Numbered from the stretch's first letter, positions 23,195 to 35,110 are shown. The stretch is 64,000 nt of DNA from Uloborus plumipes (GCA_038373865.1 JAXGGA010004460.1:1-64000); one strand, 5' to 3'. Numbers and translations: made by a program. The notes: a model not told the origin generated them from the letters alone.

Positions 23195-24085
23195 CTGTCG
23201 GTCTGTCGGTCTGTCTGTCCCCCCCTAATAACTTTTGAATGAACATTCCGATTTGGACAAACTTTTTTTTGTTGGAAAGATCTCGGCGAGTACAGCTCAT
23301 TCCCATATTTGATTTTTCGATTTGAACAATTTTTGGTGCAACTTTAAACCGTTCAAACAACCTGGCCCGCGATATTAACTTTTTAGTTAACAGTCCGATT
23401 TGAACAAACTTTTTTTTGTTCGAAAGATCTTTTCAAGGGTACTTCATTCCCGTATCTACATTTTCGATTTGAACAATTTTTCGTTCAACATTGAACCGTT
23501 CAAACAAGCTGTCACCCCTAATAACTTTTGAGTGAACAGTCTGATTTAAACAATTTTTTTTTTTGTTCGAAGCATTTCGGCAAGGACACTTAATTACCGT
23601 ATTTAAATTTTAAATTTGAACATTTTTGGTTCAACATTGAACCGTTCAAGCAACCTTTTCCCACCTAATAACTTTTAAGTGAACCGTCCGAATTGAATAA
23701 ACTTTTTTTTGTTCGAAAGATCTTATCAAGAATACTTCATTCCCGTTTTTAAATTTTCAATTTGAACAATTTTTCGTTCAACATTGAACCGTTCAAATAA
23801 GCTCTCACCCCTAATAACTTTTGAGTGAACAGTCCGATTTAAACAAACTTTTTTTTGTTCGAAAGATCTCGGCAAGGATACTTCATTACCGTATTTAAAT
23901 TTTCAATTTGAACATTTTTTCGTTCAACATTGAACCGTTCAAGCAACCTTTCTCCACCTAATAACTTTTAAATGAACCGTCAGAATTGAATAAACTTTTT
24001 TTGTTCGAAAGATCTCGTAGAGACTCATTCCCATATTTCACTTTTCAATTTGAACCATTTTTCGTTCAATGATGAACAGTTCAGA
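23195..24085. repeat. ~150-bp tandem array with a GTCT microsatellite leader
   Basis: After a run of CTGT/CGGT repeats (23,183-23,220), about six copies of a 140-150-bp unit follow. Each contains CCTAATAACTTTT, a TTTTTTTGTTCGAAAGATC box and CATTGAACCGTTCAA. Units start near 23,223, 23,365, 23,514, 23,663, 23,811 and 23,955. Confidence 0.85.
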
Positions 24086-25129
24086 AAAAAATTTAACATG
24101 AGCGCCTACTGGAAAATTTAAATTGAATGTTGATTCTGAACTTCAAGGCGGATTTCCTTCAAACTAACTTTGTAAGAAAATGATTTTGATAAATAATGTA
24201 TTGTAAAGTACTTTTCTGAATAATCTTCTGTGAGGACTCTGATTCCGACTCCGACTCCGCAAACATGGCGGAAATGCAGGCTCAGAAAAAAATGACTGAC
24301 TGGGCAGACGATTTTTTGTTTATTTATTTATTTGTTTTGTTTAATTTATTATTATTATGATTTTTTTTTGGCAGACGATATTTTTTTTTTTTTGCTAACA
24401 AAAATTTTTCATTCACGAGAGCATTTTATTCTTTATTTATATTTAACAACTGGCAACGGATTAAAAATGAAATTCAAGACATTTTATTAACGAACGAGTT
24501 TTTTTTTCTTTCTTTGATAAAATGTGTTTTGAAGTTCTTTGTACTTTTATTTTATTTATTTTTTTTTCTTTTGAAAACGATTGTGGAATTTTTCTACGGA
24601 AGAACTATAACAGTTACATTCTTTAAAAGGTGCGACAAAACTTAATTGACTCGTTTATTTAATTTTTACGTGTCTATTTCATCTGATGAGAGGGATATAT
24701 TTTGCTTTTAGAAATCAGCTTTAAGTGCTACAGAGGTATGTTTGACATAATTTTCAGTTTCAGATAATCAAGAGAATATTGATCAGATGCTACAATGCCG
24801 ATGTCGGTGTACGGGAAAGTAGGCTCGTTTAGTTCTTGACAGAACTTCTTGTTTATAAGGAAAGTATGTTCATTAGAGTTCAAAACATGCATTTAAGCTA
24901 GCAGAACAATCTTTTAAAAAACTCCCGCAGCTATATTGCGTTTTGAACCTGAAAATAGTGATTTTTTTGAAAAAACACTTATTTTAATTGCGTTTTCCTG
25001 GAAGCTAAATTTTTTTTCCAAAAACTTTTTTTTGTACCAATTAACTCAAAATGAGTGAATACATAGGAAAGTGCGTGTACCAAGTCGAAAAAAAAAACTT
25101 TTATTTTTATGACATACCCTAATGATAAA

Positions 25130-26869
25130 TGTAAAAAATGCAAAACGGTAGAATAGACTTGACCATATTTTAATCAATTCTGATTTCTAAAAAAGTGGCA
25201 GTTAATGTAATTTAAAATAAAATTTTGGACGTCGGAAGTTTTTCGCGCACTGCTTTTGAAGTTAGAAAGTAAGGACATAGAATATCACGGTTAGTTAAAT
25301 GAACCGCTAAAATGCAACAAATTATCAAGAACAGAACAAAATTCTACTTTATTTATTTGGTGGTTTAACTGAATCAGCCGTTTATTGAATTAAAACTGGC
25401 GATAGCAAGCGTGATTTATTTAAGCGGCAGCTACTGCATGAAATGCGGCAAAACCAATAATGCTCTGCCTTGAGATACAGTTCATATAGGGTCAGTCTGC
25501 ACAAAAGAAAACATGGGATCAATGGAAACAAATTGTACTGTCACCTTGGGGTAATTTTTGAAACTAAACTATTGGTGTGTGAAGACTATAAGTGTAAAAT
25601 GTAGAGGATGTTTTGAATGTGCCACGTGTTTCCAAACAGTTGTGTGGGTGTCATAGTATGAAGGTGAAACTACGGAAAAAGTTTCTTTTAAAGTTTAGTT
25701 AGCAGACCTTACATCGATAAACGTTTTTTTCTTTTCTTTTCTTTAATGTACGTATATTATTCAGATGACTGTGTAAACGAACTTCAATTGCAAAACTTCA
25801 TCTAAATACAAAATTTCCAGATTACTAATTCCCGTTATTTAGGATTGATAAAAAATAAAAAAAACCATCTGCAAATTTAATATTTTTGAAAAGTGTGCTG
25901 GTGCAAATTGGTTAAAAAACCACGTCTTAGATAAAACCATTCTACATACCATCTCTGTTTTTACGAATATTCCTCGAATTACCTATTCAAGAAAAGCACA
26001 AGTCATAACATAAAGGAAACGAATTTCTCCTCCATTTCTATTCTATTCTGTAGTAACGAGAAATCTAACGAGTAGAGTCCTATTTCGATACAAGATTGCG
26101 AAAAACACAATGTGAATTTAAAACGTCAAATTTCAAATGAATAGGATGATAGATGTTTACTATCATTATTATTATTTTTCAATGTAGGAAATTTTGCATT
26201 TTGCAAGGAACCGCATTGCATATCTTAAGAAAGGAACATCATCATATTAATCATTAACGTTCACCCAGCGGTCGAAACACAAATCATCAGTGGAAGTACC
26301 ATAGTAAAATTCATTGGTACTGTCATAGAAAAAAAAACGAAACACTGTGAATTATTCGGCTGCTGTACTTGACAAGAACAAAATAAAGGTGTCTTCTGAC
26401 ATGTATTAAAGTCTTCTTTAAAACTATACAATTAAAATTTTGATAAGGGGCTATATACAAAGTCTGAATTTTCAAATGGGAACCCCTACATTTGGTTACA
26501 TAATTAGGTACGGAGGGCCAAAAGCATGCTGGGTACCAAGCAACATCACTTTAGGACCAGTAGAACAAAAGTTATGACAGATTAAAGATTTAGGGACCAC
26601 CACCACATGTAAAATGCTACTTTCAAGGTCAAAATTTACTAAGAGTAGACAAGTCATATTTTTTCGATTGGATTACCTAAAGCTTTTCGCAATAATACGT
26701 TTGCTTTTCGTAATTAATTAAAAATTCTCGGGTTTTGTTAAAGTTATAATATTTTTTGATATTTGGAAGAGAAAACCCTACTGTGTAGAGTTCAAGGGAA
26801 AAATGCAACATTCTATCTTTTTGATTAAACAAAGATAGATGCATACTTTTAGCTACGCACTAACCCATG
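25130..26869. other. Stretch without recognisable genes
   Basis: AT-rich, unremarkable single-copy-looking sequence within this window. I see no long open frame, repeat match or RNA gene. Confidence 0.5.
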
Positions 26870-27905
26870 CAGCACACACCTTCTAGAGAGAGGTTACAAC
26901 TTAAAAGTAACCTCTTGTATTTATATAAACTACTGTATTAGGATTGGCAAAAATGTTAAAACCGTGACTCAGAATTTAAAAAAACGTCTAATCGTACAAA
27001 TTATTCCGAATAACCTTCCGAGATACCACAGTTTTCTATGAAAATCAAGTGTCCACGTAAAAAGTTTTCTGAATTGCTACATGTTGCATGAAAGCAGACT
27101 TCTCACTAATGGACAAAAAATTGGATTGTCTACCAGTTTTAAAATATACTCAGCAGTTTTATTAACCGTTTCGCTTTCAACATATTATAACTGTTGAAAA
27201 CTAAATACTATATAAAAACGCTGAGCATGTTCTGCAACTGGTGGATAAGCATATTCCTCTTTCTTTGCATAGAAATTCCCTGCTATTGTTTCAGTTTGCA
27301 CAGTTGTATATGGTCCCTAAAAATGGTTCTTTTAGCATATCTCAAAAACTACTGGATATTTTGAGCTCCCATTTTGGATTCTCCTTTGAAACCCCTTCTA
27401 GATTGTTTCTCCATCAAAATATTATATGGTTCCAGATCATCATTTTTTCAAATATTAATTTCATAATTCATAAAAAATTCAAAATTTTATCTGAGAGGAA
27501 GTCAATGACGTTTTTATTGTTGGGTTGGTTCATACTTTGATATAAAAAAACAAACTTTGCCGTACCTATCGTGGTTTAGGTATTATATGCCCAAGTATCA
27601 AAAATATTTTTAACATTACGGGACGGTTTTTTCTCAGTTCAATTGTGAAGCAACGGCTGGAGCAAATTTAAAACGATTTGGTATACAAAGTTAAATGATG
27701 TTGCTGATCACAAATATGCGATAAAAAAGGGGGGTTTTCATAGAAAATTTTAAAGTTGATGCCGATTTTTATATGAAGACGACCCCTTAACAACAATTTA
27801 CCAATAGAAATTTGTAGAGCACATTATTCCTGAAAAAATAACATATTACACGTGTCTCTAGTGTTAATAGTCTTCGAATACGAGCGAGTGTTTCGTTTTT
27901 TTTTC
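26870..27905. repeat. Old spacer/repeat R copy
   Basis: The left third (26,870-27,190) is a diverged match to spacer C at 14,045-14,400 (GAGAGAGGTTA, TAGGATTGGCA, CTGAATTGCTNCATG). The right part (27,200-27,905) matches 17,278-17,975. It therefore shows that the spacer and repeat R were once one longer unit. Confidence 0.75.
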
Positions 27906-27941
27906 TATAACAGTAATCTTAAAAATTCGTTCATTGTACAT

Positions 27942-28592
27942 TAGGGTGGGCCAAAAATGACATTTTTTGAATTTCGATGATGGGGAGTGCGGAAAATGTG
28001 TCATTGAGGGAAAAAAGTGCATATAATAGTGTTGAAAATTTTTGGTCAATTTCTTGATCTGCCCCAATCGCGTTGAATTTTGGAAAAAATGCAGTTTTTG
28101 AGATTTTTAGGAAATTATTTTCAAAAAAATTTTAGCACCGAACATCTAAACCGAACATCTGTGACAAACAATGTAGTTATTTCAGATAAGTACGGCGAAA
28201 ACAGCATTTTAACGCTTTGACGAAATTGAATTTAAAACGTACAAAAACAAAAAAAAAAGGAAATTGCCAAATCTTCTAGGCATTTCTAGAAAAGGAAGGA
28301 ATTATACCAAAGACCTCAAATTTTTTGTGTAATTTCATGCCCCCAATGGCACCTTTTCCGCCTTACCCGCTATCGAAAACAGAATTTCTTTTTTTTGAAT
28401 AATTTTACTAAAAATCTCGAAAAAACTACATTTTCCCCAATCTTCAACGTATTTGAGGCAAATCAAGAAATTGACCAAAAAATTTCAAATTTTTTGTGCG
28501 CACTTTGCTTTTCCAATGGCACCTTTTCCGCATTCCCCGTCATCGAAAAAAATAAATAAATAAAAAAATAAAGTCATTTTCTGCCAACCCTA
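27942..28592. mobile_element. TAGGGT-type MITE, 8-bp TSD
   Basis: A 651-bp non-coding element starting TAGGGTGGGCCAAAAATGAC, with the inverted counterpart ending GCCAACCCTA. Flanks TTGTACAT and TTGTACAG agree at 7 of 8 positions. Repeated internal phrases with CCTTTTCCGC and CATCGAAAA occur on both sides. Confidence 0.82.
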
Positions 28593-28600
28593 TTGTACAG

Positions 28601-29339
28601 CATGTACACCCGTGAAAATGCAACTTTTTGTTCTTAGAATACAAAACAGTAATTAATCGTTTGTTCAACTTTTGCTTTCTCTGTGTTAGTATCAAAAGAA
28701 GAACGTCGCGAAAACGCAACTAACCCGTATCTCATCCAATGGCCTAAAATGCTGTGCATCGGCTTTTAGGTTAAGATATTGCAAAGCCGTACGGCTAAGA
28801 ACAACTTCAGGAAAAAAAACCACTTTCCCGCTTCTTGGCCAAATTTTTAGAACAAATTTCCAATTTGTTCATTTTCAAACAGGTTCGTTATCTTCGCCAT
28901 TTAAATTTGCCCCACATTCCCCTATTTAATAAATGAAACAAGGGCGAATCCAGAAACTCTTTAAGGGGGGGGGGGGATTGATTATTATTTTTTACTCATA
29001 TATATATATATATAGTGTGAGCACTATTTATATATATAGTGCGGAAAAGTTGTGCACTGGCATCACTAAAATGTGCGAGAAATTTTAAAGTTCTAGGTTG
29101 ATATCTTCATCTGCTTCAAAGGACCGGAAATTCCGAAAATTGGACATAAAATGAGTAATTTACAAAAAATAATAAATAGTACCAAATATTGTCTATAGTT
29201 TTGGGGTAACGCTTAAAAGTCGCTTAATTGAAACAACTTTAAACACACAAAAAATTAGAATTGTAGGTCCATATCTTCTGCCGCCTAATCAGCTTCTAAT
29301 TTCGGAAATTTTGACGCATTTTGGAACTTTTCTGTATAA
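28601..29339. repeat. Degenerate satellite remnant and simple repeats
   Basis: 28,700-28,850 keeps satellite phrases: AACGCAACTAACCCGTATCTC, GGCTAAGAACAAC, CCGCTTCTTGGCCAAAT. It lies just beyond the old spacer copy, as in the main array. A G12 run lies at 28,965-28,976 and a (TA)n tract at 28,998-29,014. The rest is unassigned. Confidence 0.7.
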
Positions 29340-29483
29340 GGGCCCTGCTCCACATTGACGTAAAGCAGAAAAATAAAGCAGAAGCGTAAAATGGAGCTAA
29401 TAGTGTTCCTCTGGAAAGAACTCGGATTTTCGGTTTCTGCCCTCAGTTTCGGTCGCGTTTTACGCTGTTGCGGAGCAGGGCCC
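29340..29483. mobile_element. 144-bp Harbinger-type MITE
   Basis: Terminal inverted repeat GGGCCCTGCTCC at both ends, flanked by TAA at 29,337-29,339 and 29,484-29,486. The TAA duplication and GGGCC start are typical of PIF/Harbinger MITEs. Confidence 0.85.
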
Positions 29484-29511
29484 TAACTGTTTACTTCACA
29501 TTCAAGGCATA

Positions 29512-29722
29512 GGGTAGGTGGGGGCAAAGACCTGCACGGGGCAAAGCCCTGCATCGACTTTTTGAATAGACCGCCTTAGATTTGAGAACCGGCAGCCAGG
29601 GTGAAGTTGAGGAATTGCAACAGGTGTCCACCGATAAAAGGCCGGTTCTCAAATCTAAGGCGATCTATTCAAAAAGTCGATGCAGGGCTTTGCCCCGTGC
29701 AGGTCTTTGCCCCCACCTACCC
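29512..29722. mobile_element. Foldback MITE with ~85-bp near-perfect arms
   Basis: Ends GGGTAGGTGGGGGCAAAG and its reverse complement, with TA at 29,510-29,511 and 29,723-29,724. The arms pair almost perfectly to about ATTTGAGAACCGG, leaving a loop of about 50 bp. The open frames on both strands here are the palindrome read twice, not genes. Confidence 0.85.
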
Positions 29723-29724
29723 TA

Positions 29725-30470
29725 CTACGTTCGGCGATCTGCCAAAAAAGTGAAACACCGCTATTTTCTTCTTTATAAACAAATAGAAGTGACCAGTACA
29801 TCGCGTAACGTGGGTGTGACAGTACTGTAGTAAACACAGCCGTAAATTTTGACGTATTTTGGTACTCTGCTAAATGCCTGCTAACTGCTTGCACAATGCA
29901 CATTTTTAATTAAATTTAAATCACCCTAACGTCATTTTAATAAGACCAAAAATATTATTTTACCTACCAAGCATGCAAACACTAATATATTACTGCTTGC
30001 AATCATTTTTGGTCTCAAATGTTGTCATGTGTTTTCTGGATTCCAGCGTAGTTCTAATAAGTCTATCACTGTTCTGAGACCCTACTGTTTTCCTTAAATC
30101 TTCAGTGACTCACTTCACAATAAGCTCAACTGCTTGTGTCTAAGAAGGGAAGTTTTAAAAGTCAAAGCAGTCCATTACATACCGTTCTGTATCATCTTCA
30201 GAAGTTCTTGAGAATTTGAGCCCGTTATGTATTTCTAATAAATTATGCGCTGTCATCAGCATATACTAAACACAGAAGCTGAAATACTAATTATTAGTTG
30301 AATTAAAGCAAAATACACATTTATTCTTAAAGTAATCTTTAGTATTAGTTTTTTATACACTTTTTAACAATATATTTTCCTCTGTAACTCATCATAGGAA
30401 GAATTGCAATTTAAGATGTAGTAGTGATATAACTAATACTAGTACACATTTTGGAGTGCATCCACGGGAG
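29725..30470. other. Stretch without recognisable genes
   Basis: Unassigned AT-rich sequence; nothing conserved is visible. Confidence 0.45.
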
Positions 30471-31156
30471 CAGGGCCGCCGAGAGGGGGGGCAGCAGGGG
30501 CAAAATCCCCGTGGCCCGGCCCAAGAGGGGGCCCGGGCTGCTGGTTAAAAAAAAGGCAGTTTTTTTGTTAACTGAACTTCATTTTTGTGTAGGCAAAGCA
30601 AAAACATCTCGCATCTGCATGTGTCCACAGCAATGCAACGAGTGCTCGTAGCCCAATGCCTTAGGGGGCTATCTTCTGTAATACTTACCAGGCATTTCTT
30701 ACGTGTACAATAGAAAGTTTTAATGAACTTTCAAAGTGAGGAATAACGCTTTTAATAGTCATGATGTAATTTTTTTCAAAGGATTTTAAAACACATACAT
30801 GTGTAATTTATGTAAATACGTATTATTAATTTTGTGAAGTAGTGATAGAATTATTAATAGTTAATAGTAAATAGAAGTAGGAATATTATTTGTAAAATTT
30901 GTGCTATGTATTTCTGATTTATTTCATGCGCCTTTATACCATAGTACACTTAAGTACAGCACACGAGCAGATTATAAAAATATAAAACACACAAAAATAT
31001 AAATTTGGAAGAAAAATTAGCAAATACGAAATACTATTATTTTTCTTCACTGCACCGAACGTAAGTTGTCTTAGTATTGAAGATTTTTTTGGAAGGGGGG
31101 GGGGGCGCATGTCAGTACTTTGCCTCGGGGCCCCGGTAAACCTCTCGGCGGCCCTG
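30471..31156. mobile_element. 686-bp hAT-like element
   Basis: Terminal inverted repeat CAGGGCCGCCGAGAGG, flanked by a perfect 8-bp TSD CACGGGAG (30,463-30,470 and 31,157-31,164). The GC-rich ends include G/C runs (31,095-31,105); the middle is AT-rich and non-coding. Confidence 0.92.
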
Positions 31157-31375
31157 CACGGGAGGGCATTACGACATCCTTTTTCGGTAAACTTTGTCTG
31201 ACGAGTCGGCAAATTTTGTCTGACGAGTCAGCAAATTTCGAGACAGTTGTAAAGTGAAGTAGCTAAGTAGTGATTAGGAATTTTTTTAAGCAAATTGAGA
31301 AATTTTCCCCTTTAAATAGTTTATGATTGGGGAGCAGCTGCATATGAATTACACTAAACGGGATTGTGCTTTCCT

Positions 31376-31900
31376 TTAGTCTTTTGTCTTTTTGAAGGCG
31401 ACACAATGGATGTTGACGGTCATCCAGTAGATAAAGGTGGCTCAGGTTCAGTTTCAGTTGATGTTGACGGTTTGCTACATTTTGCTATTTTTAGCCACCT
31501 TTCCATAGTTTTATCGCATAAATAAGTAATTTTAGCAGCTAAAATGGGAGTGCTGTTTAGTTCTGCTTACTCAAAAGGAGAACAAAAGACCACATGAAAT
31601 TGTATTTATTTTTGTTGTTGTTAAATTGTATTTAGTTTTGTTTTGCATCAAATCAGTCTTTTGTCTTTTTGAAGGCGATTCAATGGATGTTGATGGTCAT
31701 CCAGTAGATAAAAGTGGCTCCGGTACAGTTGATATTGATGGTTTGCTACATTTTCCTGTTTTTAGCCACCTTTCCATAGTTTTATCGCATAAATAAGTAA
31801 TTTTAACAGCTAAAATGGGAGCGCTGTTTAGTTTTGTTTACTCAAAAGGAGAACAACAGACCATATGAAATTGTACTTATTTTTGTTGCATCAAATAGAC
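31376..31900 (+). repeat. Tandemly duplicated ~275-bp segment with paired small open frames
   Basis: 31,376-31,619 is repeated at 31,651-31,895. Each copy begins with a pyrimidine-rich TTTTGTCTTTTTGAAG and contains a short frame from ATGGATGTTGA, reading MDVDGHPVDK, to a TAA after CATAAA (39 and 37 codons). Within that frame the copies differ by an exact 6-bp gap and mostly by third-position changes. The leader resembles a splice acceptor, so these might be duplicated exons, but no host gene can be named and the downstream sequence is non-coding. Confidence 0.6.
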
Positions 31901-31939
31901 GCTCCATATGATGACGGACGTCGAGAGATCGGCGACTCG

Positions 31940-32913
31940 GATAGTATGAATTCGAAGGCATATCACCCCCCTTCCTCCTTTATTTATTTTTTTTCCTCCA
32001 AAAGCCATTAGCTTCAACATACACGAGGACTTCACACTCCAGGGTCCCCCGTACCTACCACAACTCGTGGTTTAACCGGTACCGTAGTACCACGGCCCTA
32101 CATACACGAAGACTGCGTGCTATGCGCTTTGTCACCGGACAAACACAGGACAGATTTACGGCACAGAGAGGATGAAATAACATCCATGGGCATGGGCAAT
32201 AGGGTGGGGCGAAAAATAAAAAGTTTTTCAGAACAACTTCTAATTGTTGCTAAAAGTTGTGTTTGGTGATAGTTAGCTTTTGTGCAAAATTTGAGAAAAA
32301 TTGGTTAATATCTTCAGGGGGCGCTGCGATCGCAAAGTTTTACCATAGCTTTATTATGGATTTTATGGTTAAAATATCAAAAAGAATGCCTTTAGCTAGT
32401 CTCTTTGCATTTTTTTTTTGCTCAAAAGATGTTTCCATGGATTAAAAGCATATGAAATGACTTACAAACATTATTTTATATCATATATTTATATTTCCAA
32501 AAATTACTTTTTTTCACTTTTTTGTTTTCTTTTAAATGCTTGTAATATAAATGTATCATATAAAATATTTTTTGTGAGTTATTTCATATGCTTTGAATGC
32601 AGGAATATAACTGATGAATAAAAAAATGCAATAAGATTAGCTAACGACATTATTTTTCATATTTTAACCATAAAATCCCGATTAAAGCTATGATAAAACT
32701 TTGCGATCGCAGCGCCCCCTGAAGATATTAACCGATTTTTCTCAAATTTTGCACAAAAGCTAACTTTCACCAAAGACAACTTTTGGCAACTATTAGAAGT
32801 TGATCTGAAAACCTTTTTGTTTTTCGCCCCACCCTAATGGGCAAGGCGGGATTCGAGTCCGCGACCACATGCTTACGAAGAGAGTACTCTACCTCTAGGC
32901 CCACGTGGCCCCC
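31940..32913 (-). mobile_element. tRNA-headed SINE, split by a MITE
   Basis: On the minus strand a tRNA-like head lies at 32,845-32,913: A box GGGCCTAGAGGTAG (32,890-32,903) and B box GGACTCGAATCCC (32,848-32,860). The body continues at about 31,940-32,199 beyond the inserted element, through CATGGATGTTATTTCATCC. The head would provide an internal RNA polymerase III promoter. The body has GC-richer blocks (ACCGGTACCGTAGTACC). The SINE's own end and TSD are uncertain. Confidence 0.7.
32200..32836. mobile_element. TAGGGT-type MITE inside the SINE, perfect 8-bp TSD
   Basis: A 637-bp element with long inverted arms (about 200 bp) starting TAGGGTGGGGCGAAAAA. The perfect TSD is ATGGGCAA at 32,192-32,199 and 32,837-32,844. 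The arms contain GGGGGCGCTGCGATCGCAAAG. The central part is AT-rich and non-coding. Confidence 0.92.
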
Positions 32914-33405
32914 ATCCTCCTTTATCATTCGCATTTTTGCCCGTTCAGACTTTTCTTTTCTCTGCTCTGTCTTGCTTTTTGTTTCATTTTCAAGCCAAAT
33001 TTCAGTTCCAGCAGGAAAGCAAAAAGTATAATACATTACTCATTCCTAGAAAGGCAACCTCAAAAAAGAATGTTACGAATATTCTTCAGAAGTAGTTTTT
33101 AAAGCATTTTTGGTAAGTGCTCGGTTCTTTCTTTTTTTTTTCTTCCTTCCTTCCCTTTTTTTTTTTTGTTCCGGGGGGGGGGGGGGACGATCGCCCCATC
33201 GTCCCTCCCCCCTCTTGTATCTGCCCTGAAATGAAATGTCCACCATTTAAGCTAAAATATACGCAATTATATAAAGTGCATTGCCAAAAATATTAGTCTG
33301 AAGTTTTTTTTTTTATGATAACAGGGGAGCACGGGTTTTTAAAGAAAATATTTAATCAACTAAAAATGGACAAATTGCGCCGTCCACCTACTCCCCTCTC
33401 CTACA
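32914..33405. other. Unassigned stretch with homopolymer runs
   Basis: Contains T runs near 33,130-33,168 and a G14 run at 33,173-33,186, followed by a pyrimidine-rich segment ending TGCCCTG at 33,222-33,228, possibly a worn hAT-like end. No gene is seen. Confidence 0.4.
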
Positions 33406-33413
33406 CCGTTGTT

Positions 33414-33887
33414 CAGGGGTGCCTATCTCCTCCAAGTTCCAATGGCGCACCCCCCACCCCCCCACAATTTTTCACAACAGTCTTGTGCTTTTTATTTTTT
33501 ATTTTTACCCCTGCTTTTTATTTTCTTTATTTTTTTAAATATTATTTATTTATTTTTCAAATATTATTGATTTATTTTTTTTAATTATAACTATTTTTTT
33601 TCATTATTAATTTTTTAAAAGTACTAATTATGCGCAGAACAGAATCTTTTTTTCTCTTTCAGACATTCGAAGCACACACACACACATACAAAATAAATAA
33701 ATAAATAAATGAAAAACAACAATAAAGAAATAAAAGAAATAATTTAAATGAAAGAAATAATTTAAATAAAACATAAATTAATAAATAAATTAATAAACAA
33801 TTTAAATAAATAAATAAATTAGTTTTAAAAAACTCCCCCAAAATTTTGATGGCGCAACTTGCGCCATAATCGCTGTGGGCATCCCTG
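33414..33887. mobile_element. 474-bp hAT-like element
   Basis: Ends CAGGGGTGCC and GGGCATCCCTG, flanked by a perfect 8-bp TSD CCGTTGTT (33,406-33,413 and 33,888-33,895). The inside is mostly AT-rich with (CA)n (33,673-33,686) and AAAT-type simple repeats. Confidence 0.9.
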
Positions 33888-33895
33888 CCGTTGTT

Positions 33896-34289
33896 GGCCG
33901 TCCATTTTGGTGGTGCATCAGCCAGCGAGAATGCTTTACTCCGTGACAGACAAAGGGCAGTGGCGCACGCAGACGAATCATTTCAGAGGGGGCTGAGCCG
34001 AGACTTGGAGAGAAGAGGGCAGGCCACCTCATAAAATGTAGTTCAGAAAAGCAAATTTTTCGAATTTCTAATATCAATGCTAATTTAAGATGACTAAAGT
34101 ACATCATTATTTTTTTCAGCATTATAATTATTGTTGCGGTCGAGAGGTAAAGAATTTTGATAAAAACCGGAAAAGATAAATTAAAATTTAAAAAGTTCAC
34201 TAAAAGTATGTGTTCCCCAACAACTGCATGCAAGATTTCATCAAGTTTGTGCTTTAACAACATTAATTTTGCGATTTATTTTACTACTA
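33896..34289. other. Unassigned, possible worn hAT-like end
   Basis: CAGTGGCGCACGCAGACGAA at 33,958 looks like the left end of a hAT-like element. A possible partner (CAGTGCATATTCAGGGG, reverse strand) lies near 36,118, but the flanks do not give a clean TSD. No gene is seen. Confidence 0.35.
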
Positions 34290-35110
34290 GTCGGGTACTC
34301 GGTTCTGCCCGGGTTTCTGCCGCGTAAAATGTGTTTCAGTGAAACTCATTCATAATTATTTCAACATTAAAGTGCACATCTATGTACACATAAACGGCTA
34401 CTTCTGTAAACAAAGGCTGTTTTTCTGTCTGGATAACTTAAAAAAACTGCATTATACACCCTAAATACAAATTCAAGTTACAAATAATGTTTAGGTAAAT
34501 AAGAATTGTTATAAGCTTGGAATATTAAAATAAATATATATTTGCAGTATCAATCGCACTGGAGTTAACCATTTCAAATATTGCACGTTAAATAAGTACC
34601 GTTATTACAGTTTCTATATCCTTGTGACTCCATTTGTGAAAACTCAATTGATAAAAACGTCTGATTTGATTAAGAAATTTTTTTGACTATAAACACTTTC
34701 CATTTTTTATGTCTTACCAAAATCAATTCCCTTTTTATTTACCCCGTTAGCGATCATTGGCATAAATGAATATAAAATCCTATGAAAGCAATAAATTTCA
34801 TACTTACTCCAGAGAAACCTTGGTACAAAATTTTCATTATGATCACTACTTATATTGTTGTTGCAAGGCAACACATTTTTGCAGCAATGGACTGAAAATG
34901 TAATCAATTGTAATGGGAAAACTATGTGAAATTTACTGTTTTTATAATAACTTTTTTAAATTAAGTTTTTTAGAAATAAATTATAGCCCACCCTGATTCC
35001 TGTTAATGTAATTATCTACGGTGAAAAAATGGTTAAAATCGGTTCAGTAGTTTTGAAGATTACCCCGGACATACATACTATACATACAAAAGTAGTCATA
35101 TTATATGAGT
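34290..35110 (+). mobile_element. RTE-like non-autonomous retroelement, copy 1
   Basis: Starts near ACTAGTCGGGTACTCGG and ends with AAAATCGGTTCAGTAGTTTT, GATTACCCCGGACATACAT and CATACAAAAG tail repeats. That style of 3' end is common for RTE-related elements in arthropods. About 400 bp at its right half is repeated at 35,280-35,690. There is no reverse transcriptase frame. Confidence 0.65.

Larger units (their letters stand above)
22969..24850. mobile_element. 1.9-kb insert breaking the right arm of the palindrome
   Basis: Inverted ends AGCCTACTTTCCCG (22,969) and its reverse complement (ending 24,825), followed by about 25 bp before the interrupted arm resumes at ATAAGGAAAG. The insert holds a small minisatellite, a 150-bp tandem array and T-rich sequence. 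No coding region is recognised and the TSD is not resolved. Confidence 0.6.
20202..25121. mobile_element. 4.9-kb palindromic TAGGGT-type element, 8-bp TSD
   Basis: Terminal inverted repeats starting TAGGGTATGTCATAAAAA, flanked by the perfect 8-bp duplication ATGATAAA (20,194-20,201 and 25,122-25,129). Almost the whole element is a palindrome: left arm 20,202 to about 21,862, centre near 21,878, right arm about 21,890-22,968 and 24,850-25,121. The right arm is broken by a 1.9-kb insertion (22,969 to about 24,850) and lacks about 310 bp that the left arm has (21,037-21,350). The 8-bp TSD and TAGGG start fit a hAT-like group, but the superfamily is not proven. Confidence 0.87.

Noticed and set aside
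29582..29903. Pair of overlapping 82-codon frames
   Set aside because: They are largely the two strands of a foldback MITE.
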